Below are positions 24,563 through 34,499 of a stretch of 64,000 nt of DNA, one piece after another. The notes beneath the pieces were generated by a model. That model was given only the letters and a program-made list of their open reading frames with translations, was not told the DNA's origin and searched no databases. The position numbers were made by a program, and so were the translations under genes. How positions within the stretch are numbered: position 1 is the stretch's first letter; each line of letters starts with the position of its first letter. The DNA is from Palleronia sp. LCG004 (GTDB lineage: Bacteria > Pseudomonadota > Alphaproteobacteria > Rhodobacterales > Rhodobacteraceae). The DNA lies in contig NZ_CP136760.1 in the NCBI RefSeq assembly GCF_032931615.1, forward strand, positions 310,001 through 374,000, given 5' to 3'.

Positions 24563-26566
24563 ATGGAAATGACAGAAACCATTCCCGTCAGCCCCATCTT
24601 CGGGCGCCTGACCTGGGCTGCGATCCCCTACGACCCCATCGTGCAGGCGACCTTCGTCGTCGTTGCACTGGGTGGGATCGGCATGATCTACCTGATCCAA
24701 CGCTATCGTCTCTGGGGGTATCTCTGGAACGAATGGTTCACGACCGTGGACCACAAGAAGATCGGGATCATGTACATGATCCTCGGCATCGTCATGCTGC
24801 TGCGGGGTTTCGCCGACGCCATCATGATGCGCCTTCAGCAGGTCATGGCGTTCGGCGGGTCCGACGGCTACCTGAACTCGCATCACTACGATCAGGTCTT
24901 CACGGCCCACGGGGTCATCATGATCTTCTTCGTGGCGATGCCGATCATCACCGGCCTGATGAACTACGTCGTCCCGCTGCAGATCGGCACGCGCGACGTG
25001 GCATTCCCGTTCCTCAACAACTTCTCGTTCTGGATGACGGCGGGCGGCGCGGTCATGGTCATGGCCTCGCTCTTCCTCGGCGAATTCGCGCAGACGGGCT
25101 GGCTGGCCTTCCCGCCGCTATCGGGGCTCGATGCATCGCCCTATGTGGGCGTCGACTACTACATCTGGGCGCTGCAGGTCGCGGGTGTGGGCACGACATT
25201 GTCGGGCATCAACCTCATCTGCACGATTCTCAAGATGCGCGCGCCGGGCATGAACCTGATGAAGATGCCGATCTTCACCTGGACGAGCCTCTGCACCAAC
25301 ATCCTGATCGTGGCCTCCTTCCCGGTCCTGACGGCCGTTCTCGTCCTGCTGTCGCTCGACCGCTATGTCGGCACGAACTTCTTCACGACGGATATGGGCG
25401 GCAACGCCATGATGTACGTGAACCTCATCTGGATCTGGGGCCACCCCGAGGTCTACATCCTGATCCTGCCGCTCTTCGGCGTCTTCTCCGAGGTCACGTC
25501 GACCTTCTCGGGCAAGCGGCTCTTCGGCTATACCTCGATGGTCTACGCGACCGTGGTCATCACGGTCCTGGCCTATGTCGTGTGGCTCCACCACTTCTTC
25601 ACGATGGGCAACGGGGCCAGCGTGAACGCCTTCTTCGGCATCACGACGATGATCATCTCGATCCCGACGGGGGCCAAGATCTTCAACTGGCTCTTCACCA
25701 TGTATCAGGGCCGGATCCGGTTCGAGCTGCCGATGATGTGGACCGTCGCGTTCATGCTGACCTTCACCGTGGGCGGCATGACGGGCGTGCTGCTGGCCGT
25801 GCCGCCTGCGGACTTCCTGCTGCACAACTCGCTCTTCCTCGTGGCGCACTTCCACAACGTCATCATCGGCGGCGTGCTCTTCGGCAGCTTCGCGGCGATC
25901 AACTACTGGTGGCCCAAGGCCTTCGGGTTCAAGCTCGACCCGTTCTGGGGCAAGGTGTCGTTCTGGTTCTGGGTCGTGGGCTTCTGGGCCGCGTTCATGC
26001 CGCTCTACATCCTGGGCCTCATGGGCGTGACGCGACGGATGCGGGTCTTCGACGATCCCTCGCTGCAGATCTGGTTCGGCATCGCGGCCTTCGGCGCGGT
26101 TCTCATCGCCATCGGCATCGCGGCCATGCTGGTTCAGTTCGCCGTCTCGGTCTGGCGTCGCGAGGAACTCGCCGACACGACGGGCGACCCGTGGAACGGG
26201 CGGACGCTGGAATGGGCGACCTCCTCGCCGCCGCCGGCCTACAACTTCGCCTTCACGCCCGTGGTCCATGCGACCGACGCCTGGGCTGACATGAAGGCAC
26301 GCGGCTACGAGCGGCCGGAGGACGGCTTCCAGCCCATCCACATGCCCTCGAACACCTCGGCGGGCGTGGTCATCGCGGGCTTCAGCGTGGTCCTCGGCAT
26401 GGCGCTCGTCTGGTATGTCTGGTGGCTCGCGGCCCTGTCGTTCCTGGGGGTCATCGGTTACGCGATCTATCACAGCTTCGATTATCACCGTGACCACCAC
26501 ATCCCCGCCGACGAGGTCGCCCGGACCGAGGCGATCCGCACGCAACGCCTGACGGGAGCCACGTGA
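24563..26566 (+). CDS. cyoB: cytochrome bo3 ubiquinol oxidase subunit I CyoB
   Basis: A 667-residue heme-copper oxidase subunit with about fifteen membrane helices. Catalytic landmarks are [11 protein letters not shown] (low-spin heme His), [14 protein letters not shown] (CuB His near residue 293 and the cross-linked Tyr), WLHHFFTMG (CuB His pair) and [12 protein letters not shown] (heme b and heme o3 ligands). It reduces oxygen to water using ubiquinol and pumps protons. It starts four bases after the cyoA stop, and its stop overlaps cyoC. Confidence 0.96.
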   Translation: MEMTETIPVSPIFGRLTWAAIPYDPIVQATFVVVALGGIGMIYLIQRYRLWGYLWNEWFTTVDHKKIGIMYMILGIVMLLRGFADAIMMRLQQVMAFGGSDGYLNSHHYDQVFTAHGVIMIFFVAMPIITGLMNYVVPLQIGTRDVAFPFLNNFSFWMTAGGAVMVMASLFLGEFAQTGWLAFPPLSGLDASPYVGVDYYIWALQVAGVGTTLSGINLICTILKMRAPGMNLMKMPIFTWTSLCTNILIVASFPVLTAVLVLLSLDRYVGTNFFTTDMGGNAMMYVNLIWIWGHPEVYILILPLFGVFSEVTSTFSGKRLFGYTSMVYATVVITVLAYVVWLHHFFTMGNGASVNAFFGITTMIISIPTGAKIFNWLFTMYQGRIRFELPMMWTVAFMLTFTVGGMTGVLLAVPPADFLLHNSLFLVAHFHNVIIGGVLFGSFAAINYWWPKAFGFKLDPFWGKVSFWFWVVGFWAAFMPLYILGLMGVTRRMRVFDDPSLQIWFGIAAFGAVLIAIGIAAMLVQFAVSVWRREELADTTGDPWNGRTLEWATSSPPPAYNFAFTPVVHATDAWADMKARGYERPEDGFQPIHMPSNTSAGVVIAGFSVVLGMALVWYVWWLAALSFLGVIGYAIYHSFDYHRDHHIPADEVARTEAIRTQRLTGAT

Positions 26567-27186
26567 TGAGCGCCACCGCAGACATCGCCCGCGACCGCTT
26601 CCACCTGCCCGAAGAGCCGCACCACCCAGAGGGCAGCTCGACGATGCTGGGCTTCTGGATCTACCTGATGAGCGATTGCCTCATCTTCGCGATCCTCTTC
26701 GCCACCTACGGTGTGCTCGGCGGCAACTACGCCGCCGGGCCCGCGCCCGCGGACCTGTTCGAGCTTCACCTCATCGCGATCAACACCGCGATCCTGCTGG
26801 TCTCCTCGATCACCTTCGGCTTCGCCATGATCGCCATGACGTCCGGACGGCAGGGCGCGATGCAGGCCTGGCTTGCCGTCACGGGGCTTCTGGGGCTCGG
26901 CTTCCTCGGGGTCGAGCTCTACGAGTTCCACCACCTGATCCATATCGGCGCCGGTCCGCAGCGGAGCGGGTTCCTCTCGGCCTTCTTCGTCCTTGTCGGC
27001 ACGCACGGGCTGCACGTCTTCTTCGGGACGATCTGGCTCGTCACGCTGATGGTGCAAGTCAGCCGGCGCGGCCTCATCGGGGCCAACCAGCGCCGCCTGA
27101 TGTGCCTGTCGATGTTCTGGCACTTCCTCGATGTCATCTGGATCGGCGTCTTCACCTTCGTCTACCTGCTGGGAGTGCTGCAATGA
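26566..27186 (+). CDS. cyoC: cytochrome bo3 ubiquinol oxidase subunit III CyoC
   Basis: A 206-residue membrane protein with five hydrophobic helices. It has the family features GFWIYLMSDCLIFAILFATY and HGLHVFFGTIWL, and ends in the typical WHFLDVIWIGVFTFVYLLG. ATG 26566 is chosen over the in-frame GTG 26563 because a GGGAG lies at suitable spacing. It overlaps the cyoB stop by one base and cyoD by four. It is a structural subunit of the quinol oxidase. Confidence 0.95.
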   Translation: MSATADIARDRFHLPEEPHHPEGSSTMLGFWIYLMSDCLIFAILFATYGVLGGNYAAGPAPADLFELHLIAINTAILLVSSITFGFAMIAMTSGRQGAMQAWLAVTGLLGLGFLGVELYEFHHLIHIGAGPQRSGFLSAFFVLVGTHGLHVFFGTIWLVTLMVQVSRRGLIGANQRRLMCLSMFWHFLDVIWIGVFTFVYLLGVLQ

Positions 27187-27578
27187 GCCCCGCGCATCAC
27201 GACACCTACGGCGAGGCCAATACCGAGGCCGAAATCAGCCACGACCACGGCGGTGCGTCGCACGGGTCGATCAAGGGTTACGTGACGGGCTTCGTGCTCG
27301 CCGTCATCCTGACGGCGATCCCGTTCTGGCTGGTGATGGACCGGCCGATCGCGAGCCCGCAGATCACGGCACTCCTCGTCGTGGCCTTCGCCGCGGTGCA
27401 GATCGTCGTGCACATGATCTACTTCCTGCACATGGATCCGCGATCCGAGGGGGGATGGACCTTCATGGCGCTGATCTTCACCTTCATCGTCCTCGTGATC
27501 GCCGTCAGCGGCACGCTCTGGGTCATGTATCACATGAACGCCAACATGATGCCGGTCCACGACATGGGCGGATCTTGA
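27183..27578 (+). CDS. cyoD: cytochrome bo3 ubiquinol oxidase subunit IV CyoD
   Basis: A 131-residue protein with three membrane helices and a polar, histidine-rich N-terminus. It contains the CyoD pattern GSIKGYVTGFVLAVILTAIPF and VVHMIYFLHMD, followed by a third helix. It overlaps cyoC (ATGA). The subunit assists CuB insertion and assembly of the oxidase. Confidence 0.95.
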   Translation: MSPAHHDTYGEANTEAEISHDHGGASHGSIKGYVTGFVLAVILTAIPFWLVMDRPIASPQITALLVVAFAAVQIVVHMIYFLHMDPRSEGGWTFMALIFTFIVLVIAVSGTLWVMYHMNANMMPVHDMGGS

Positions 27579-27586
27579 GCGCGGCC

Positions 27587-28291
27587 ATGCGCCGCCTGCT
27601 GCCCGCCCTCCTGACGCTCGCGCTCGCCGTGGCCTTCGCCGGCCTCGGCTGGTGGCAGATCGAGCGGCGTGCCTGGAAGATCGACCTGATCGACCGGGTC
27701 GAAACCCGCGTGACGGCACCGCCCGTGGCCCCTCCGGGGCCCGGCGACTGGGCGGATCTCACCCGCGAGGATGCGGAATATCTGCGCGTCTCGTCGGGGG
27801 GGAGGTTTCGCGGCGAAACCTCGCTCGTGCAGGCGGTCACCGAACTGGGGGCCGGATACTGGGTTCTCCAGCCCTTCGTGACGGATGACGGGCCCACGAT
27901 CCTCGTCAATCGGGGCTTCGTTCCCTCCCGCGACGCCGAGATCACCCGCCCCGAGGGGCCGGTCGAGGTCACCGGCCTGCTGCGCATGACCGAGCCCGAT
28001 GGCGGCTTCCTGCGCGCCAACGATCCCAAAGCCGGGCGCTGGTATTCGCGCGATGTCGACGCGATCGCCCGGGCGATGGATCTGGGGCAGGTCGCCCCCT
28101 ACTTCATCGACGCCGAGGCCGGGGCGAATGGCGGCGCGCCGCCCGAAGGCGGCCTTACCGTCATCGCGTTCCGCAATACGCATATGGTCTATGCGCTTAC
28201 CTGGTTCACCCTGATGGCCATGTCGCTCGGCGCGACATGGCTGGTCCTGCGGGTCCGCCCGAAGGGGCGGCCGACCGGGGCCGACGGATGA
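27587..28291 (+). CDS. SURF1 family oxidase assembly protein
   Basis: A 234-residue protein with one membrane helix at each end (LPALLTLALAVAFAGLGWWQI and TWFTLMAMSLGATWLVL) around a periplasmic domain. It has the SURF1 motifs LGWWQIERRAWK, ILVNRGFVP and the final NTHMVYALTWF. SURF1 proteins help insert heme into heme-copper oxidases. A TTG at 27575 overlapping the cyoD stop is an alternative start; ATG 27587 is the more usual choice. It overlaps regB by four bases. Confidence 0.9.
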   Translation: MRRLLPALLTLALAVAFAGLGWWQIERRAWKIDLIDRVETRVTAPPVAPPGPGDWADLTREDAEYLRVSSGGRFRGETSLVQAVTELGAGYWVLQPFVTDDGPTILVNRGFVPSRDAEITRPEGPVEVTGLLRMTEPDGGFLRANDPKAGRWYSRDVDAIARAMDLGQVAPYFIDAEAGANGGAPPEGGLTVIAFRNTHMVYALTWFTLMAMSLGATWLVLRVRPKGRPTGADG

Positions 28292-29583
28292 CGGACACAC
28301 CGTTTCCCGCCGATGCGATCGCCAATCGCCAGAACCTCGCGCTGCTGACGCAGCTGCGCTGGATCGCGGCGGCCGGACAGATCGCGACGATCCTCTTCGT
28401 GTATCTCGTGCTGGGCATCGACCTGCCGCTGGTGCCGATGGCGGTCGTCGTGGCGCTGCTGCTGGGGGCCAATGTCGCGACGTTGACGCTCGGCCGCAGG
28501 GATCCGCATGTCTCGAACACCGAGCTGTTGATGCAGATCCTGCTCGACGTGGCCGCGCTGACGGCGCAGCTCGTCTTCAGCGGCGGTGCCTCGAACCCGT
28601 TCGTGATGCTCTATCTGCTGCAGATCATCCTCGGCGCAGTGCTGCTGACGCCGCGTGCGGCCTGGGCCCTCGCCGCGCTGACGGCCGTCTTCTTCGCGGC
28701 GCTGATCTACGATCCGCTGTCGCACGACCTGACGCTGGCGCCCGACGCGAACCTGCCGCAACTCTATGTCGTCGGAACCCTCATCTGCTTCCTGCTGGCG
28801 TCCGGGCTGCTCGTCTATTTCATCGGCCGGATCGCCCGGAACCTGCGCAGCCGCGACCAGAGGCTCGCCGATCTCAAACGGCAGGCCGTGGAGGAGGAAC
28901 ATATCGTCCGCCTCGGGCTTCTGGCGTCTGGTGCCGCGCACGAGCTCGGCACGCCGCTCTCGGTGCTGTCGGTGATACTCGGGGACTGGCAGCGATCTCC
29001 CGCGCTCGGCGGCGATCCGGATCTGGGCCCGGAACTTGCCGAGATGCAGACGCAGCTCGACCGCTGCAAGACGATCGTGACGGGCATCCTCATGTCCTCG
29101 GGCGAGGCGCGCGGCGAGATGATCAGCCGCACCACCATCGGCGATTTCATGCGGCAGACCATCGCCGAATGGAAGCTTACCCGGCAGACGGGACGGATCG
29201 GCTATCGCGACAAGGTCGATCCCGATCGCGAGATCCTGGCCGATCCGGCGCTCCGGCAGGTCATCGCGAGTCTCTTCGACAACGCGTTCGAAGCCGGGGC
29301 CCTCAGGATCGAGGTGACGGCACGGCTCGACGGCGAAACGCTCGAGATCGACATCGCGGATGACGGGCCGGGCTTTCCGGACGAGATGCTGCAGAGCTTC
29401 GGCAGGCCCTATACCTCGACAAAGGGGCGGCCGGGCGGCGGTCTCGGACTATATCTCGTCGTGAACGTCATGCGTAAGCTCGGCGGACAGGTCGTCGCGC
29501 GCAACGATCCCGAAGGCGGGGCCGTGCTGTGCCTGACGCTGCCGCTCGACCGGCTCACTCCGGAGGATCGCCGTGGAGGTTAG
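28288..29583 (+). CDS. regB: redox-sensing histidine kinase RegB/PrrB
   Basis: A 431-residue sensor kinase with six N-terminal membrane helices. The quinone-sensing motif GGASNPF lies near residue 100, the H-box GAAHELGTPLSVL (His near 219) follows, then a Cys in LDRCKTIVTG (near 260, corresponding to the redox-active Cys265 of R. capsulatus RegB), FDNAFEAG (N-box) and DDGPGF with GLGLYLVVN (G-boxes). RegB/RegA controls photosynthesis, respiration and fixation genes in response to redox. Here it is in the terminal oxidase operon and overlaps surf1 and regA. Confidence 0.93.
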   Translation: MTDTPFPADAIANRQNLALLTQLRWIAAAGQIATILFVYLVLGIDLPLVPMAVVVALLLGANVATLTLGRRDPHVSNTELLMQILLDVAALTAQLVFSGGASNPFVMLYLLQIILGAVLLTPRAAWALAALTAVFFAALIYDPLSHDLTLAPDANLPQLYVVGTLICFLLASGLLVYFIGRIARNLRSRDQRLADLKRQAVEEEHIVRLGLLASGAAHELGTPLSVLSVILGDWQRSPALGGDPDLGPELAEMQTQLDRCKTIVTGILMSSGEARGEMISRTTIGDFMRQTIAEWKLTRQTGRIGYRDKVDPDREILADPALRQVIASLFDNAFEAGALRIEVTARLDGETLEIDIADDGPGFPDEMLQSFGRPYTSTKGRPGGGLGLYLVVNVMRKLGGQVVARNDPEGGAVLCLTLPLDRLTPEDRRGG

Positions 29584-30106
29584 ACCCACTCTGCTCATCG
29601 TCGAGGACGACGCGGCGCTGTCGCGCACCCTCGCCCGGTCGTTCGAGCGGCGCGACTACGTCGTCACCCATGCCGAAAGCGTCGCCGCCGCGCGCGAAGC
29701 GGTGCAGGACGAGACGCCCGATTTCGCGGTGGTCGATCTCAAGCTCGGCGACGGATCAGGGCTCGAATGCGTCAAGGCCCTGCACGAGCGCGATCCCGAC
29801 ATGAAGATCGTCGTGCTGACGGGTTATGCAAGCATCGCCACGGCGGTCGAGGCCATCAAGCTGGGGGCCTGTCATTATCTCGCCAAGCCGTCGAATACCG
29901 ACGATATCGAGGCCGCCTTCGCGCGGGGCGAGGGCGATCCGGATGTCACCGTCACGTTCCGCCAGACCTCGATCAAGACGCTCGAGTGGGAGCGCATCCA
30001 CGAGGTGCTGGCCGAATGCGATTTCAACATCTCCGAGGCCGCGCGACGGCTCGGGATGCATCGCCGCACGCTCGCCCGGAAGCTCGGCAAGCGCCGGGTC
30101 GATTGA
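29573..30106 (+). CDS. regA: redox response regulator RegA/PrrA
   Basis: A 177-residue response regulator with receiver-domain acidic pair E11-D12-D13, phosphoacceptor Asp55 in VVDLKLGDGSG, the LTGYAS motif, conserved Lys in LAKPSNTDD, and a C-terminal Fis-type helix-turn-helix (NISEAARRLGMHRRTLARKL). It starts at GTG 29573, preceded by CGGAGG at good spacing, and overlaps the regB stop by 11 bases. In known members phosphorylated RegA activates oxidase, carbon-fixation and photosynthesis promoters. Confidence 0.95.
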   Translation: MEVRPTLLIVEDDAALSRTLARSFERRDYVVTHAESVAAAREAVQDETPDFAVVDLKLGDGSGLECVKALHERDPDMKIVVLTGYASIATAVEAIKLGACHYLAKPSNTDDIEAAFARGEGDPDVTVTFRQTSIKTLEWERIHEVLAECDFNISEAARRLGMHRRTLARKLGKRRVD

Positions 30107-30203
30107 CGGAATCCGCCGACCCGCTCGCGAGAGGTTAACTTTACAAGATTTGTCGGGCATGCTAGCGCCATGACGTTTCCAGGCCCCAGTCGGATCTTCG
30201 GAC

Positions 30204-31239
<1,036 letters not shown>

Positions 31240-31247
<8 letters not shown>

Positions 31248-32862
31248 GGCGCATCCCGCGCTCCACTTCGCCGTCGCATTGCTGCTCGTCCTGGTGGCGC
31301 TGCCGATGGTCGCGACGCTGCTGGCGGCGGTCGCGGGCGATCTCTCGACGCTCGCGCATCTCTGGGACACCGTTCTGCCGCGCTATCTGTCCGTGACGGC
31401 GATGCTGGTTGCGACGGTCTGCATCGGCACCGCCCTCGTCGGTACGGTGACGGCGTGGCTCGTCTCGGCCTACGACTTTCCCGGACGGCGCATCGTCGAG
31501 GTCGCGCTCGTCCTTCCGCTGGCCTTTCCCGCCTATGTCCTGGCCTATGCCTATACCGACCTGCTCGACCATCCGGGCGCGGTGCAGACGGCGCTGCGAT
31601 CCGCGACCGGCTGGGGCCCGCGCGACTACTGGTTCCCCGAGATCCGGTCGACCGGCGGCGCGGCCTTCGTGCTGATCGTCGTGCTCTATCCTTACGTCTA
31701 CCTGCTGGCGCGGGCGGCGTTCGTGCATCAGGGCGGATCCACCTTCCTCGCCGCGCGGGGGCTGGGGCTCGGGCCGATCGCCGCGTTCCGGCAGGTCTCG
31801 CTTCCGGCGGCCCGGCCCGCGATCGCGGCCGGCACCCTTCTCGTCGGGATGGAGACGCTCGCCGATTTCGGGACCGTCTCCTATTTCGGGGTCCAGACCT
31901 TCGCGACCGGCATCTATCAAAGCTGGTTCAGCCTTGCCGACCGCGCGGGGGCCGCGCAGCTGGCGCTGGGATTGCTGGCGATGACGCTGCTTCTGACCTT
32001 GCTGGAACGTCGGACCCGCCATTCGGGCCGGTTCTCGACCGAGCGCGCGGGCGAACCCGTGCCGCCGCCGCGCCTGCGCGGGATCCGCGGAGGGGCAGCG
32101 CTATTCGTCTGCGCGTCACCGGTCCTTCTGGGCGCGATCGTGCCGGGCGCGCATCTGGCCGCGATGGCGGGTGGCGCGCAGCAATCGCTCTTCTCCGAGC
32201 GCTATCTCGGGTTCCTCACCAACTCGTTGACGCTCGCCTGCATCGCTTCGGCACTGACCGTCGCGGCGGCGATCGCGCTGGGATATTTCCGGAGGCTCTC
32301 GCCCACGCCTGCGCGCAGACGGGCGGTGGATCTCGGCCGTCTCGGCTATGCGGTACCGGGCACGGTCATCGCGGTGGGACTTCTCGTGCCCTTCGCGGCG
32401 CTCGACAACGCGCTCGACGCGGTGATGCGCGCGCAGTTCGGACTTTCGACGGGGCTTCTCGTCACGGGCACGATCTGGCTGCTGGTCGCGGCCTACGTGA
32501 TCCGGTTCCTTGCGGCCGCGATCGGCGCCTTCGAGACGGGCGAGATCCGCGTGACCCCGAATATCGACGCGGCCGCCCGCAGCCTCGGGCGCGGGCCTTT
32601 CGACACGCTCTGGAGGGTGCATCTGCCGCTGATGGCACCGGGGCTGCTCAGCGGAGCGCTCATCGTCTTCGTCGAGGTGATGAAGGAGCTTCCCGCGACC
32701 CTCATCATGCGGCCCTTCAACTTCGACACGCTCGCCGTTCAGGCTCATCGCCTCGCCGCCGACGAACGTCTGAACGGAGCGGCCGTCCCGAGCCTCGCCA
32801 TCGCCGCGGTGGGAGTGCTCCCGGTCGTCCTGCTGATGGCACGGATGCGACGCGGGCGGTAG
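31240..32862 (+). CDS. FbpB/ThiP-type ABC transporter permease (fused two-domain)
   Basis: A 540-residue permease with about twelve membrane helices in two halves. Each half has an EAA-type cytoplasmic loop: AARGLGLGPIAAFRQVSLPAARPAI and AARSLGRGPFDTLWRVHLPLMAPG. Such fused permeases occur in ferric-iron (FbpB/SfuB) and thiamine (ThiP) importers. It starts at ATG 31240 inside the end of the ATPase gene. A hairpin ends the operon soon after the stop, so the missing binding protein must be encoded elsewhere. Confidence 0.88.
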
Positions 32863-32879
32863 ACGCCGCTTTGCAACGA

Positions 32880-32903
32880 CCGCATCCGCGCAACAGGGTG
32901 CGG
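32880..32903 (+). terminator. terminator-like hairpin after the Fbp-type permease
   Basis: CCGCATCC and GGGTGCGG pair (one G-T) around an 8-base loop, 18 bases after the permease stop. The downstream bases are only moderately T-rich (GTTTCTTG, further on). Confidence 0.45.
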
Positions 32904-32983
32904 GCGGACATGCATGTTTCTTGTTGAAGATCGACCGGTGGGTTCGCGCACTTCGGCAAAGGCCGAAAATCGTAGGGGTTCAG

Positions 32984-33008
32984 AAAAAAATTGGTGCGGC
33001 CTCGCACC
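32984..33008 (-). terminator. intrinsic terminator on the minus strand
   Basis: On the minus strand the sequence reads GGTGCG-AGGC-CGCACC-AATTTTTTTC: a 6-bp GC-rich stem with a tetraloop and a run of seven T. This is the best intrinsic terminator in the region. No minus-strand protein gene ends just upstream of it, so it may end an untranslated RNA encoded between about 33010 and 33250. Confidence 0.7.
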
Positions 33009-33285
33009 TTCCGATCCCACTTATTGACCGCCCCGCTTCACGTGTCAGACGTCTTCCCAATATCCTCGCAGCACTGACGATGACTGCGTGTCACAGGGCT
33101 CCGCTCCCGGTCTGCAGGCTCATCGACCTCCGAGAAAAGCGGTCATCCCAATCTTGCAGCACGAAGAAAATTTGCCGTCACGCCTGGTACTTTTGAGATG
33201 GGGATGAAACGACCGCGGGTTACACCCGAACTCATCATCTTGCATTCAACCGCATTCGTTAAAAATTGCGATACGCCAAAATATA

Positions 33286-33323
33286 GAGCCGGGCATATCG
33301 TAGAGAGACCGGCTCATATTTTC
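33286..33323. terminator. bidirectional terminator-like hairpin
   Basis: GAGCCGG (33286-33292) pairs with CCGGCTC (33309-33315), followed on plus by ATATTTTC and on minus by TATATTTTGG. Both strands therefore look terminator-like. There is no adjacent protein gene in either direction. Confidence 0.5.
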
Positions 33324-33332
33324 AGAGAAGCT

Positions 33333-33386
33333 TCTGGGCAAAATTCTCAGGTCGAATTCCACCTATGAGAACCGTCTGCGCCCAGA
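33333..33386. repeat. nested inverted repeat, possible structured RNA
   Basis: TCTGGGC (33333) pairs with GCCCAGA (33380); inside it TTCTCA (33344) pairs with TGAGAA (33366), and inside that GGT pairs with ACC around an 8-base loop. The nested stems with asymmetric internal loops are RNA-like rather than a simple protein operator. No family was recognised. Confidence 0.4.
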
Positions 33387-33454
33387 CCTGATCCATCGAG
33401 GGAATATCGAAATCCGTGCTAGGTTGTCGCAAAATAAATCTGTCGAAAACACGT

Positions 33455-33478
33455 CACCCGGCCGAAGACAGCCGGGTG
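33455..33478 (-). terminator. hairpin downstream of the small minus-strand ORF
   Basis: CACCCGGC and GCCGGGTG form an 8-bp stem with an 8-base loop, followed on the minus strand by ACGTGTTTTCG. It lies about 75 bases beyond the stop of the small ORF 33552-33755 and could terminate it. Confidence 0.4.
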
Positions 33479-33551
33479 GGAACGAATTTCAATCCTGGAC
33501 AAATGTGAGGGGCACGAGAGCGAACGACAGTTCTGCCCTACCCCCCTCATG

Positions 33552-33755
33552 TCACGCCTCGTCGAGTTTCTCGACGGTTTCGCCGGAACTCGAATTTTCC
33601 GTCGATTTTGCGTTTGCCGTGTCGTCCGAAGGTTCGGGTTTCTGGAATTTGGAACCCCGGCGTCCGGCATAGCGTCCTCTGGAGCCACCGACCGGCGCAG
33701 GTACCGCAAGAAATTCGGCAAGATCGAACTTTGGCTTCATGGAAAACATGGTCAT
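33552..33755 (-). CDS. hypothetical small protein
   Basis: A possible 67-residue gene, starting MTMFSMKPKFDLAEFLAVP and ending SGETVEKLDEA. It has a basic, glycine-rich middle (SRGRYAGRRGSKFQKPEP) and an acidic, serine-rich tail, so it is probably soluble and partly disordered. An AAAGG lies about ten bases before ATG 33755 and a hairpin follows the stop. I do not recognise a family. The in-frame extension further upstream is not protein-like. It may be spurious; the shift from lower to higher GC and the ribosome site are the main support. Confidence 0.35.
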   Translation of the reverse strand: MTMFSMKPKFDLAEFLAVPAPVGGSRGRYAGRRGSKFQKPEPSDDTANAKSTENSSSGETVEKLDEA

Positions 33756-34048
33756 CAGGGAATGCCTTTCTGTTGCGGTGTGAATCCACCGCTTCAGTAC
33801 ATATGGGGCAAAAATGCGAATTTGTAAGTTGCACCGGACCCAAAGGATTATCTCCGAGAAATTCGGCGACGACAAAATTCATCGGAAGCAAAACTGACAC
33901 GGCAGAATCACCAGATATCCAGCGATCATCCCCTCCTGTCGGCATCGCGCTGGCTGCCGTGACGGTCGGCTCGGTCCCTTTCATCGGTCAGCCTCTTGCC
34001 GGTCGGGCATACCGCACCCACTTACCATCCAAGTGGAAGGATGAAGAC

Positions 34049-34465
34049 ATGCCTAAGATACACCGCCTGCCGGAAAAGCATGCCGAGACCGAAAAAATCA
34101 CCATCAATCTCGGCCCCGTCGATCTGGGCCGGATCGACCTGCTCGTGCGGGAGGGGTTCTATTCCAACCGGACGGATTTCATCCGGTCGGCCATCCGGTC
34201 CCAGCTCACCGCCGAGGCGCGCGCGGTCGAGCAATCGGTGGACCGGCACCGCTTCGAGATGGGACTCTTCGACGTGACGCGCGCCGAGCTCGAGGCGCTG
34301 CGGCAGGCCGGCGAAGTGCTGCATCTGAAGGTCGTGGGACTCGCCCGGATCGCGGCGGATGTCGATGTCGACCTCGCGTTGCAGACGATCGGCTCGCTGA
34401 GCGTTCTGGGATCGCTCCAGGCCAACAAGGACGTAAAGGCGGCCCTATCGGACCGCATAATCTGA
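34049..34465 (+). CDS. ribbon-helix-helix (CopG-like) DNA-binding protein
   Basis: A 138-residue protein. Residues about 17-55 (KITINLGPVDLGRIDLLVREGFYSNRTDFIRSAIRSQL) have the beta-strand then helix-turn-helix pattern of CopG/MetJ-type repressors, including the FYSNRTDFIR segment of larger RHH regulators. The C-terminal half (HLKVVGLARIAADVDVDLA, IGSLSVLGSL) looks like an added oligomerisation or ligand domain. Start ATG 34049 follows GGAAGG. It is 34 bases before an esterase gene and probably regulates it and itself. The function is otherwise unknown. Confidence 0.75.
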   Translation: MPKIHRLPEKHAETEKITINLGPVDLGRIDLLVREGFYSNRTDFIRSAIRSQLTAEARAVEQSVDRHRFEMGLFDVTRAELEALRQAGEVLHLKVVGLARIAADVDVDLALQTIGSLSVLGSLQANKDVKAALSDRII

Positions 34466-34499
34466 GGGGCGATACGCCCCGGATCCAAGGATGAACATC

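Larger units (their letters stand above)
32863..33551. other. lower-GC gene-poor interval with several RNA-like hairpins
   Basis: About 690 bases without a convincing protein gene. Base composition is visibly less GC-rich than the flanks and reading frames are short. It holds the permease terminator, a strong minus-strand terminator (32984-33008), a two-way terminator-like hairpin (33286-33323), a long nested inverted repeat (33333-33386) and a CACCCGGC/GCCGGGTG stem (33455-33478). The density of hairpins suggests small RNAs or eroded mobile DNA. No tRNA or known RNA family was recognised. Confidence 0.5.

Noticed and set aside
30095..30123. Terminator after regA formed by GGGTCG and CGACCC
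   Set aside because: The stem is short, begins inside the coding end and has no T-tract.
33320..33400. Possible tRNA around AGGTCGAATTCCACC
   Set aside because: Resembles a T-loop only locally; acceptor, D and anticodon arms do not form at the right spacing. The stems are better explained by one nested hairpin.
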